Positions 1-5,656 of a stretch of DNA of 9,445 nucleotides are shown here, one piece after another. The stretch lies in NCBI GenBank assembly GCA_002729295.1, contig PBTU01000121.1:1-9445 (forward strand). Reading direction: 5' to 3'. A model generated the notes under the pieces. The model ran no database searches, had not been told where the DNA came from, and saw only the letters and a program-made list of their open reading frames with translations. A program made the position numbers and the translations under genes. The stretch's first letter is position 1; each line of letters begins with the position of its first letter. Source of the stretch: Verrucomicrobiales bacterium. Lineage in GTDB: Bacteria > Verrucomicrobiota > Verrucomicrobiia > Verrucomicrobiales > Akkermansiaceae.

Positions 1-741
1 ATTCCCGAAATTACGGTCAAAATACGCAATGATCATTTGCCCATCAACCTCGGCGTCCTGCAATGACTGGCTGTCCACTTGCTGGTCGGATGAGAAGAAG
101 TAGATCCCATCTTCCTGAATCGAAACTCCGTCCGGAGCGGTCGCGGTGAGAGAAAACGAGCCCTCGTCCTCGACAACTTCAAAAGTCCAGCCATCCGCTG
201 GTTTGGCAATCGGAGGGTTTTCAAAAACCGCGGCGCCAGCGGCATCAGGAACGGTCACGGCCGCAGATTTGATTACGAGGGAAATCTCTCCGGATTCCTG
301 AACACAGCTGCCTTCATCACAAATCTGCCAACCTGCTTTTCCGCTGATTGTGAGATCTTTTCCGGGAGCCAATTCATTTGGAGCGGTGATCTCGTAATAA
401 AAAACAACTTCTCCTTCGTATCCATAGAGCACGGTATCAAGCCCACCTGACTTCGTTTCGATCGCCCGGGGAATAGCGAAAATCGTCTCACTCGCCGTGA
501 ACCCATCGGGGAGCTCCCAATCAACCTTCATCGAAGTCCCAAGAATTCCGGGGTTTACGTAATAAGAATGCCAGTGATCGGGATGGTTGAGTTGCAGGGC
601 AATTTTGAAAGTCTCGCCCGGAGCAATCCCAGTAACTTGAGATACCGCTTTGAAGGTGGACTTATCACCACCACCAAACTGCGCATTGGCCAAAGATGAG
701 AAGAAAAAGGTGAGGAGGAGAATCAGTGATCGTTGCATCAT
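1..741 (-). CDS. DsbD-like thiol:disulfide interchange protein, N-terminal part (runs off the left edge)
   Basis: An open frame of 247 codons runs from an ATG at 741 to the left edge without a stop, so only the N-terminus is seen. Residues 1-20 form a signal peptide with a hydrophobic core and a cleavage motif ANA|Q, so the product is exported. The mature part resembles the N-terminal immunoglobulin-like domain of DsbD/ScsB proteins: a block DHWHSYYVNPGILG near residues 55-68, then WELPDGF (75-81), VLYGYEGEV (104-112) and a cysteine pair in GWQICDEGSC (C141, C146). In this family the two cysteines receive electrons from a membrane domain and pass them to periplasmic partners; whether the membrane and thioredoxin domains follow cannot be seen here. 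The C-x4-C spacing differs slightly from the C-x5-C of E. coli DsbD. A second ATG at 738 is an equally possible start. No clear Shine-Dalgarno sequence precedes either. The gene is divergent from trpS. Confidence 0.82.
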   Translation of the reverse strand, partial: MMQRSLILLLTFFFSSLANAQFGGGDKSTFKAVSQVTGIAPGETFKIALQLNHPDHWHSYYVNPGILGTSMKVDWELPDGFTASETIFAIPRAIETKSGGLDTVLYGYEGEVVFYYEITAPNELAPGKDLTISGKAGWQICDEGSCVQESGEISLVIKSAAVTVPDAAGAAVFENPPIAKPADGWTFEVVEDEGSFSLTATAPDGVSIQEDGIYFFSSDQQVDSQSLQDAEVDGQMIIAYFDRNFGN

Positions 742-920
742 TGCTAGGTATTGATTTGCCGTTGGAGGGACCAAGCCATCGTTTTCTTCCACAATATTTT
801 CAGAAGATGGCCGGAAGATGGCACGATGACGCTTTAACACCATCCAAAAAGCGTCACGGATTGGTTGGATCGCGCGCGTTTACTCTTCCGCTTTTCGCGG
901 AAAAGGCGTAAGTCCCGCGT
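742..920. promoter_or_regulatory. Divergent intergenic region between dsbD-like gene and trpS
   Basis: This 179-bp stretch separates two divergent genes and must hold the start signals for both. I see no convincing -35/-10 pair and no clear ribosome binding site for trpS; the nearest purine run is AAAAGG about 15 nt before its ATG. It does hold an inverted repeat (827-856) and a GAAGATGG direct repeat at 803-810 and 814-821. A small open frame across it (726-911) has no recognisable product and I treat it as chance. Confidence 0.5.
827..856. repeat. Perfect 9-bp inverted repeat upstream of trpS
   Basis: TGACGCTTT (827-835) and AAAGCGTCA (848-856) are exact reverse complements separated by 12 nt. 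No T-run follows on either strand, so it does not look like an intrinsic terminator. It lies 65-94 nt before the trpS ATG and could be an operator for a dimeric regulator or an RNA hairpin in the trpS leader. Chance cannot be excluded. Confidence 0.45.
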
Positions 921-1886
921 ATGAGAATTTTGACCGGCCTGCAACCAAGCGGACGTCTTCACGTGGGAAATTACTTTGGCGCGATCAAGCCAGCCATCGA
1001 TGCCCAAGGCGAAGGCGACGGTTATTACTTCATCGCGGACTACCACGCGATGACCACGACGCATGATCCCGCCACGCTCCGCGAGAATGTCCGCGGCGTC
1101 GCCATCGACTTCCTCGCGTGTGGGTTTGATCCTTCAAGAGGCGTCTTTTTCAAGCAAAGCGCCGTCCCTGAAGTCAACGAGCTGGCCTGGGTTCTCTCGA
1201 CCGTTTGTCCCATGGGACTTCTTGAACGCTGCCACTCTTATAAGGACAAAATCGCAAAAGGCATTTCCGCCAACCACGCGCTCTTCGCATATCCGGCACT
1301 CATGGCGGCCGATATTCTTCTCTACGATTCCAACATCGTACCCGTCGGTGATGACCAAAAACAACACCTCGAAGTCACCCGTGACCTCGTCGGAAAAGTC
1401 AACGAACAATACGGCGAAGGCACCCTCGTCATGCCGAAAGCCCGTATTCGTGAAGGCGTTGCCAAAGTCCCCGGACTCAATGGCGAGAAGATGAGCAAGA
1501 GCTACGATAATACCCTCCCAATCTTTGGCGACGAGAAGCCGAACAAGAAACTCATCATGCGGATTCAAACCGATTCTGCCGCCGTCGAGGAGCCCAAGCC
1601 CACGGAAAATTCCGTCATCCTAGCACTCTACCAACTCTTCGCCGGCGAGTCGGAATACAAACAAATGATTTCCGATTACGAGAATGGCGGATGCGGATAC
1701 GGTGACTTTAAAAAACGCCTGGCAGAAGCTTACTGGGATTACTTCTCTCCCATGCGCGCCAGACGCGAAGAACTCATCGCCAATCCCGACGAGGTCGATT
1801 CCGTCCTCGCTGCCGGCGCCGAGAAAGCACGGGAAGAAGCCAGCAAGGTCATTGACCGCGTGCGCAAGGCTGTGGGCTTGATATAG
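921..1886 (+). CDS. trpS: Tryptophanyl-tRNA synthetase
   Basis: Cytoplasmic class I aminoacyl-tRNA synthetase that charges tRNA-Trp with tryptophan using ATP. The 321 residues match the usual bacterial length of about 330. The HIGH-type motif appears as PSGRLHVGN (residues 9-17), and the KMSKS loop is intact as GEKMSKS (188-194). The middle of the Rossmann fold has the family block YPALMAADILLY (124-135) with the tryptophan-binding aspartate, followed by PVGDDQKQHLEVTRD (141-155). The start is the first ATG that places the ATP-binding motif at the normal distance from the N-terminus. There is no strong Shine-Dalgarno sequence. It is a single-gene unit here: the gene before it is divergent, and the convergent gene after it ends only 4 nt past the trpS stop, with no terminator between. 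Confidence 0.97.
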   Translation: MRILTGLQPSGRLHVGNYFGAIKPAIDAQGEGDGYYFIADYHAMTTTHDPATLRENVRGVAIDFLACGFDPSRGVFFKQSAVPEVNELAWVLSTVCPMGLLERCHSYKDKIAKGISANHALFAYPALMAADILLYDSNIVPVGDDQKQHLEVTRDLVGKVNEQYGEGTLVMPKARIREGVAKVPGLNGEKMSKSYDNTLPIFGDEKPNKKLIMRIQTDSAAVEEPKPTENSVILALYQLFAGESEYKQMISDYENGGCGYGDFKKRLAEAYWDYFSPMRARREELIANPDEVDSVLAAGAEKAREEASKVIDRVRKAVGLI

Positions 1887-1890
1887 CCGA

Positions 1891-2394
1891 TCACTTCTTC
1901 GGAGACTTCTTGAAAAGCACACGTTTGTCACCTGACGCCTTAGCTCTCAAGAGCTCCTCTTGAGCCCTTTCGTAAACAGCTTTTGCCTCATCGTATTGTC
2001 TCCCCGTATAGGGAGGATTGGGAACGAGGCGCATCTTCCCATTGTCATCTTCGCGAAAGGTATTTCCAATCATCTTCGCGAGAAGGCTTTGTTTCTCTCG
2101 GACCAGGGCAGAGAGCTTTTTGATCTCTGCATCTTCGCGCTTGAGAGCCTCAAGAGCCTCAAGAGCCTCAAGAGCCTTTCGGTAAGTGAGTTTGGTATCG
2201 ATAATTTCAGGGTAGACGTTCTTCGGCAGATCAAACAGCGGAACAAAAATCTCTCCGGGGCCCTTCTTGCTTTCCGCAAGAGCAAACCGCGCTTTATCGA
2301 GCGTTAATTTGTCGCGAGTTTGGGTAACTTTCTCCTTTTCCTGTCCCTGACAAGAGAGGGAAACAAGCCAGCTCCAAAAGAAATATTTAAGCAT
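1891..2394 (-). CDS. Small hypothetical probable lipoprotein with coiled-coil and LEA tandem repeat
   Basis: I do not recognise a family. From the ATG at 2394 the product is 167 residues and begins MLKYFFWSWLVSLSC, a short positively charged start, a hydrophobic stretch and a cysteine at position 15. This resembles a lipoprotein signal, although SLS-C fits the lipobox consensus poorly. The mature part is charged and largely helical, with a likely coiled coil around residues 70-108 that includes an ALEALEALEAL run encoded by a 9-bp tandem repeat, and a lysine-rich tail (KKSPKK). In-frame ATGs at 2409 and 2403 would extend it by five or three residues and overlap the upstream gene. I prefer 2394 because it sits one base after the stop of the dioxygenase gene (TAG-G-ATG), implying translational coupling, and gives a cleaner signal sequence. 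Function is unknown; the coupling suggests it serves alongside the exported dioxygenase. Confidence 0.7.
   Translation of the reverse strand: MLKYFFWSWLVSLSCQGQEKEKVTQTRDKLTLDKARFALAESKKGPGEIFVPLFDLPKNVYPEIIDTKLTYRKALEALEALEALKREDAEIKKLSALVREKQSLLAKMIGNTFREDDNGKMRLVPNPPYTGRQYDEAKAVYERAQEELLRAKASGDKRVLFKKSPKK
2142..2177. repeat. 9-bp in-frame tandem repeat (CAAGAGCCT)
   Basis: Three exact copies of CAAGAGCCT lie head to tail at 2151-2177, preceded by a degenerate copy TGAGAGCCT at 2142-2150. On the minus strand each unit encodes one Leu-Glu-Ala triplet in the small probable lipoprotein gene. Because the unit is three codons long, slippage would add or remove LEA without breaking the frame. 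Confidence 0.9.
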
Positions 2395-2395
2395 C

Positions 2396-3070
2396 CTATC
2401 CATGTCCATCGTCAGGGGTCACTCCCAACACAATATCAAACTCGCCACTCAACTCCCCCGCTTTTGAATTTGGAATGGGAGTGAATTTCACCATGAGATG
2501 TTTCACCGGATCACCGAGACGTTTGATCAATCCGTCTCTGGCATTCCCTTTGTCCCCATCGATAAAACACTGGGTCGTCAGCGCGCGTTTGTTGCCACGA
2601 TAGACGGCGACATGGATATGCGGAGTCCGCGGTCCATAGGGAACCGGCTTAATCGTTCGAAAATAATAACGTCCGTCGCGCCCGGTCATGAAACGCCCGA
2701 AGCCCTGGAAATTGGCATCGCGCTTCGGCCCGGTGAGCCCTCCGTCTTTAGAATGAATATACGCGCCTTTATTATCTACCTGCCAAATCTCAACTCGCGC
2801 GTTGGAAACCGGATTGCCTTTCAAATCCGTCACCTTGCCATAAAGATGAGTGATCGCTCCCACGGCTGGCGTGATCCCATCGTTGATTCGCAAAAGATCA
2901 TTATCCGTATCCAGAGGAAGCTTGTCCGGATAAAAAGGTCCTTCCGTCATCGGCGGAGTTTCAGTAAGCGCTTCAGCAAAAACTCCGGGCACAGTAAAAA
3001 AAACAGCGGAACCCAATGTCGCTCGTTTTAAAAAGTCACGACGTTCGTATAGATGGCAATTCGGCATCAT
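2396..3070 (-). CDS. Tat-exported intradiol ring-cleavage dioxygenase (protocatechuate 3,4-dioxygenase-like)
   Basis: Non-haem Fe(III) enzyme of the intradiol dioxygenase family, which opens catechol-type rings between the two hydroxyl groups. Counting from the ATG at 3070 (224 residues), a twin-arginine signal YERRDFLKR (8-16) and a hydrophobic stretch to about residue 33 indicate Tat export of a folded metalloprotein. The core shows TEGPFYP (42-48), GKVTDLKGNPVSNARVEIWQVD (roughly 78-99), FQGFGRF (121-127) and FRTIKPVPY (137-145). All four iron ligands can be placed: Y104, Y145, H151 and H153 (PHIH). The loop between Y145 and the first histidine is shorter than in PcaG/PcaH, so the natural substrate is uncertain. 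An in-frame TTG at 3088 would add six residues, but the Tat motif sits best with ATG 3070 or 3067. No second subunit gene is nearby. The probable lipoprotein gene follows after one base. Confidence 0.9.
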   Translation of the reverse strand: MMPNCHLYERRDFLKRATLGSAVFFTVPGVFAEALTETPPMTEGPFYPDKLPLDTDNDLLRINDGITPAVGAITHLYGKVTDLKGNPVSNARVEIWQVDNKGAYIHSKDGGLTGPKRDANFQGFGRFMTGRDGRYYFRTIKPVPYGPRTPHIHVAVYRGNKRALTTQCFIDGDKGNARDGLIKRLGDPVKHLMVKFTPIPNSKAGELSGEFDIVLGVTPDDGHG

Positions 3071-3129
3071 TTTCAGTTTTTCGCACAAAGATCGCTTTGA
3101 GGCGAGGCGATATTCCGTAAGGTATTCCC

Positions 3130-3798
3130 ATGATTCAGGTGCGGAACTTGTGTGTCGAATTCGAAACTCCCGGAGAAACGGTCAAAGTTCTTAACGATCT
3201 TGATTTCGAACTCACTGAGGGAAAGTCTTCTGCGGTGGTTGGTCCCTCCGGAAGTGGCAAGACGACCTTCCTCAATGTCCTCGGGGCGATGCTTCCGGCA
3301 ACGAGCGGAGAAGTCGTCATCGGCGATCAGGACATTGCCCAACTCGACGAAAAACAGGCTGCGCAATTTCGAAATCGCGAGCTGGGATTCATTTTTCAAC
3401 AACACCAACTCCTTCCTCAACTCACCGTCCTCGAGAATGTTCTCGTGCCGCGACTCGCCGGGGGGTGGAGTGAAAGCGAAGAAGAAACACGCCAACGAAC
3501 CAAAAAATTATTGGAGCGAGTCGGCCTAGGCCATCGCTTGAATCATCGGCCCGGCGCACTTTCCGGCGGAGAAAAACAGCGGACGGCCGTCGCCCGCGCG
3601 CTCATCAATAAACCCAAACTTGTCCTCGCCGACGAACCAACCGGAGCGCTCGATGGAGAGACCGGCGATAAAGTTGTAGAACTTTTACTCGAGCTTCAAA
3701 AAGAGCAGGGCGTAACCCTCATCGTGGTGACCCACGACTCCAAACTTGCGGAACGAGTCGGAAACATCTTTAAGATTCTCGGGACCCCGGAGCTTTAG
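3130..3798 (+). CDS. ABC transporter ATP-binding protein, LolD/MacB type
   Basis: Cytoplasmic ATPase subunit of an ABC transporter, 222 residues. Walker A is GPSGSGKTT (38-46), the Q-loop is FIFQQHQLLP (88-96 region), the signature is LSGGEKQ (144-150), Walker B is LVLADEP (164-170) followed by a D-loop TGALD (171-175), and the switch histidine is H202 in VTHD. The QHQLLPQLTVLENV block and overall length are typical of LolD/MacB/FtsE-like ATPases, which power lipoprotein release or substrate extrusion rather than import. A plausible ribosome binding site AAGG lies at 3119-3122. It is odd that no permease is adjacent: the preceding gene is divergent and the next one, tsaE, is convergent, so the partner must be encoded elsewhere. 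LolD is the best guess, but the symbol is withheld because the subfamily cannot be fixed without the permease. Confidence 0.93.
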   Translation: MIQVRNLCVEFETPGETVKVLNDLDFELTEGKSSAVVGPSGSGKTTFLNVLGAMLPATSGEVVIGDQDIAQLDEKQAAQFRNRELGFIFQQHQLLPQLTVLENVLVPRLAGGWSESEEETRQRTKKLLERVGLGHRLNHRPGALSGGEKQRTAVARALINKPKLVLADEPTGALDGETGDKVVELLLELQKEQGVTLIVVTHDSKLAERVGNIFKILGTPEL

Positions 3799-3850
3799 AA
3801 TTTTGCAATCGGCCTGACCAAAGAAGAAGATTTCCTAAAAAGAAGCCTTC
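3799..3850. other. Short convergent intergenic spacer
   Basis: This 52-bp gap lies between the converging ABC ATPase and tsaE genes. It is A-rich and contains several GAAG/CTTC blocks, but the only hairpin I can draw (AAGAA-GCC-TTCTT near 3841-3853) is short and lacks a T-run, so I do not call a terminator. Confidence 0.4.
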
Positions 3851-4285
3851 TTATCCGCAAGGAGCAGGAATGATTTCGGCCAAGCGACCGTCATTTTCAT
3901 GAGTCAACTGAATCCAAATTGTTCCTTCGGGGAGAAGATGCGGAAACAAAGCAGGCCATTCGACAATCACCAAGCATCCTTGTTCTAGATAATCATCCCA
4001 TCCCAAATCCAGGAGTTCGTGATCTGATTCCACGCGATAAAAGTCGAAATGGAAAACATCCAGCCTTCCTCCGCGATATTCCTGAACCAAGGAAAAGGTC
4101 GGGCTTGTCACCTCGTTCTGATAACCGAGGGAACGGACAACCCCTTGAGTAAGAGTTGTTTTTCCAGATCCAAGATCTCCCACCAAAGCAATCACTTCAC
4201 CGGGAAGAGCCGCTTTTCCCAGCGATTCTCCCAAGAGATCGGTCGCGGCAGGATCGGCAAGATGGGTAGGCGAAAATTTCAACAT
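3851..4285 (-). CDS. tsaE: tRNA threonylcarbamoyladenosine biosynthesis ATPase TsaE
   Basis: Cytoplasmic P-loop ATPase that works with TsaB, TsaD and TsaC to make N6-threonylcarbamoyladenosine at position 37 of tRNAs reading ANN codons. The 144 residues agree with the usual 140-160. The P-loop is GDLGSGKTT (36-44), followed by the family hallmarks TSPTFSLVQEY (60-70), HFDFYR (79-84) and VIVEWP (106-111). The start ATG at 4285 gives the normal N-terminus, with the 'LGESLGKAALPGEVIALVGDLG' type of approach to the P-loop. Its usual partner genes tsaB and tsaD are not adjacent. It is divergent from rplU and convergent with the ABC ATPase. Confidence 0.95.
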   Translation of the reverse strand: MLKFSPTHLADPAATDLLGESLGKAALPGEVIALVGDLGSGKTTLTQGVVRSLGYQNEVTSPTFSLVQEYRGGRLDVFHFDFYRVESDHELLDLGWDDYLEQGCLVIVEWPALFPHLLPEGTIWIQLTHENDGRLAEIIPAPCG

Positions 4286-4440
4286 AGTAGTAACAGGCCG
4301 CCACCAACCAATCGTGGCCCGCGCCCAAGGGCAATTTCTTTGTCTTCTTTTTGAAAAAAACCTTTACCGTGACGCTGCTCTGTGATGAATTCCCGCCCCG
4401 CGTCGCTCCGGTGACGTTCAACCAACCACGATCTCTATTC
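4286..4440. promoter_or_regulatory. Divergent region tsaE / rplU, including rplU leader
   Basis: These 155 bp separate tsaE from rplU. An open frame from a TTG at 4351 reads straight into rplU, but the 30 residues it would add have no counterpart in bL21, so I treat them as untranslated leader. The stretch includes a T-rich run ending in TTGAAA (4351-4356) that could be part of a promoter, though no good -10 lies at the right distance, and two copies of GTGACG (4369-4374, 4411-4416). No Shine-Dalgarno sequence is visible before the rplU ATG. Confidence 0.35.
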
Positions 4441-4755
4441 ATGGCCTACGCAATTTTCAAATCCGGCGGTAAGCAATACCGCGTGCAAGAAGGTGACACC
4501 GTCAGTGTCGACAAACTTCCCGTGGCTGCTGGTGACGAGATCAAGCTCAGCGAAATTCTCCTCGTGAACGACGGATCCAGCACCAAGGTGGGAGCTCCTA
4601 TTGTAGACGGAGCCGGAATCACCGCTCAGGTCGTCGAACAACACCGCGGCAAAAAAGGCGTCGCTTTCAAATTCAAGCGTCGCAAGGGATTCCACAAAAC
4701 GATCGGATTCCGTCACCATCTTACCAAACTGAAGATCACCGGGATCAAAGGCTAA
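4441..4755 (+). CDS. rplU: 50S ribosomal protein L21 (bL21)
   Basis: Structural protein of the large ribosomal subunit that binds 23S rRNA. From the ATG at 4441 the product is 104 residues, the normal bL21 size. It begins MAYAIFKSGGKQYRVQEGD, the conserved bL21 N-terminus, and ends with the basic stretch KFKRRKGFHKTIGFRHHLTKLKI, the usual rRNA-binding tail. A longer reading from a TTG at 4351 (134 residues) is rejected because the extra residues do not belong to the family. rpmA follows after 27 nt, the classical rplU-rpmA pair, so the two are almost certainly co-transcribed up to the terminator at 5058-5088. The often-seen third gene obg/cgtA is not here; trmL follows instead. Confidence 0.97.
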   Translation: MAYAIFKSGGKQYRVQEGDTVSVDKLPVAAGDEIKLSEILLVNDGSSTKVGAPIVDGAGITAQVVEQHRGKKGVAFKFKRRKGFHKTIGFRHHLTKLKITGIKG

Positions 4756-4782
4756 ACACGAACCCCTCATCACTTAATAGTC

Positions 4783-5031
4783 ATGGCTCATAAAAAAGGA
4801 CAGGGTTCCGTTAAGAACGGACGCGACTCAAACAGCAAGCGCCTCGGCGTGAAAAAGTTCGGTGGCGAAATTGTCATCGCAGGAAACATCCTCATTCGCC
4901 AGCGTGGCACCAAGTGGCATCCAGGTGCCAATGTCGGTATGGGCAAGGATCACACTCTCTTTGCGCTGAAAGACGGCAACGTTTTCTTCGACAAGAAAGG
5001 CCGCCGGATCAATATTGCCCTCTCTGATTAA
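4783..5031 (+). CDS. rpmA: 50S ribosomal protein L27 (bL27)
   Basis: Large-subunit ribosomal protein whose N-terminal tail reaches towards the peptidyl-transferase centre. The 82-residue product starts MAHKKGQGSVKNGRDSNSK, the standard bL27 N-terminus without the cleavable extension found in Firmicutes, and continues with RLGVKKFGGE and the signature-type block RQRGTKWHPGANVGMGKDHTL. It lies 27 nt after rplU with no Shine-Dalgarno sequence that I can see, and an intrinsic terminator begins 27 nt after its stop. Confidence 0.97.
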   Translation: MAHKKGQGSVKNGRDSNSKRLGVKKFGGEIVIAGNILIRQRGTKWHPGANVGMGKDHTLFALKDGNVFFDKKGRRINIALSD

Positions 5032-5057
5032 ATATTGATAATCAGTAGTTTATCTTT

Positions 5058-5088
5058 AAAAAGGCGGATCAATTGATCCGTCTTTTTT
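5058..5088 (+). terminator. Intrinsic terminator of rplU-rpmA
   Basis: A near-perfect stem centres on the palindrome GGATCAATTGATCC, extended on both sides by CG pairing, one G-T wobble and a further G-C pair, and flanked by five As on the left and a run of six Ts at 5083-5088. This is a textbook rho-independent terminator for the ribosomal protein pair. The A-run on the left means it could also stop transcription on the minus strand. Confidence 0.92.
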
Positions 5089-5119
5089 GTGCTCAAAGGG
5101 TCACTAAAATCCGATATGT

Positions 5120-5129
5120 GACTATAGTC
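5120..5129. promoter_or_regulatory. Palindrome GACTATAGTC upstream of trmL, possible -10 or operator
   Basis: GACTATAGTC is a perfect 10-bp palindrome between the rpmA terminator and trmL. It contains TATAGT (5123-5128), one base from the -10 consensus, but I find no good -35 element at 16-18 nt. It overlaps a looser inverted repeat GTCAC (5100-5104) / GTGAC (5118-5122). A promoter for trmL is expected in this stretch, but this exact assignment is weak. Confidence 0.3.
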
Positions 5130-5203
5130 CGCTTTGAATAAGTTATTTATTATTTTTCGTTGCAGCACTGCTTAAAACCCGCCTTCTTCTTTTTAGTCTT
5201 CCT

Positions 5204-5656
5204 ATGAACATCGTCCTCGTCGAACCAGAGATTCCTCAGAATACCGGTGCAGCGGGACGGCTTGCTCTGGCCACCGAGTCGACGCTGCATCTCATCAAAC
5301 CACTGGGATTTTCCATCGACGAAAAAACGGTTCGCCGAGCCGGGCTGGACTATTGGAGAGATATTGATCTTAAAGTTTGGGAAAATATAGAGGAGTTTCA
5401 TGCTGCCAATCCTGAAGCCCGATTATGGTTTCTTAGCACAAAGGCGAGCCAGGGAATTTGGGATGTGAAATTTGAGGAAGATGATTTTCTTCTCTTCGGG
5501 CGCGAGTCAAAAGGACTTCCCGAATCATGGATTTTTGGCTCCCCTGAATCGGCCATCAAAATTCCCATGAGAGAAGATTCCACTCGCTCGCTCAATCTCG
5601 CAACCTCAGTTGCGATCGTTCTCTATGAAGCGGAGCGCCAGCTTTCGCTGAGGTAA
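5204..5656 (+). CDS. trmL: tRNA (cytidine/uridine-34-2'-O)-methyltransferase TrmL
   Basis: SPOUT-class methyltransferase that uses S-adenosylmethionine to methylate the ribose of the wobble base 34, in E. coli of the two tRNA-Leu isoacceptors CmAA and cmnm5UmAA. The 150 residues match the minimal SPOUT fold without an extra RNA-binding domain. Three family motifs are intact: PEIPQNTGAAGRLA (8-21), LLFGRESKGLP (96-106) and IPMREDSTRSLNLATSVAIV (120-139), the last forming the trefoil-knot SAM pocket. The AGLDYW block (46-51) is also TrmL-specific. The ATG start gives the usual MNIVLVEPEIP beginning; no Shine-Dalgarno sequence is visible. Its stop codon TAA (5654-5656) directly abuts the stop of the convergent mnmG, leaving no intergenic base. 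Confidence 0.95.
   Translation: MNIVLVEPEIPQNTGAAGRLALATESTLHLIKPLGFSIDEKTVRRAGLDYWRDIDLKVWENIEEFHAANPEARLWFLSTKASQGIWDVKFEEDDFLLFGRESKGLPESWIFGSPESAIKIPMREDSTRSLNLATSVAIVLYEAERQLSLR

Noticed and set aside
726..911. Small plus-strand ORF of 61 codons before trpS
   Set aside because: It overlaps the start of the dsbD-like gene, has no recognisable motif and no Shine-Dalgarno sequence, and its composition looks like translated intergenic DNA.
955..970. CACGTG core in trpS (TTCACGTGGGAA) as a third parS site
   Set aside because: Outside the hexamer the flanks do not match parS symmetrically, and the codons spell the conserved HVGN of the HIGH motif, which explains the sequence.
2498..3031. 177-codon plus-strand ORF antisense to the dioxygenase gene
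   Set aside because: It is a shadow frame; the minus strand carries all four iron ligands and the Tat signal of a real family.
3841..3853. AAGAA-GCC-TTCTT hairpin as a terminator of the ABC ATPase gene
   Set aside because: The stem is only five A/T-rich pairs with a 3-nt loop and there is no T-run after it.
3851..3859. TTATCCGCA as a DnaA box
   Set aside because: It has one mismatch to TTATCCACA, is isolated, overlaps the tsaE stop and has no AT-rich unwinding region or cluster of boxes nearby.
4351..4440. N-terminal extension of rplU from a TTG at 4351
   Set aside because: The product would be 134 residues with a leader unlike any bL21; the ATG at 4441 gives the canonical MAYAIFKSGGKQY start.
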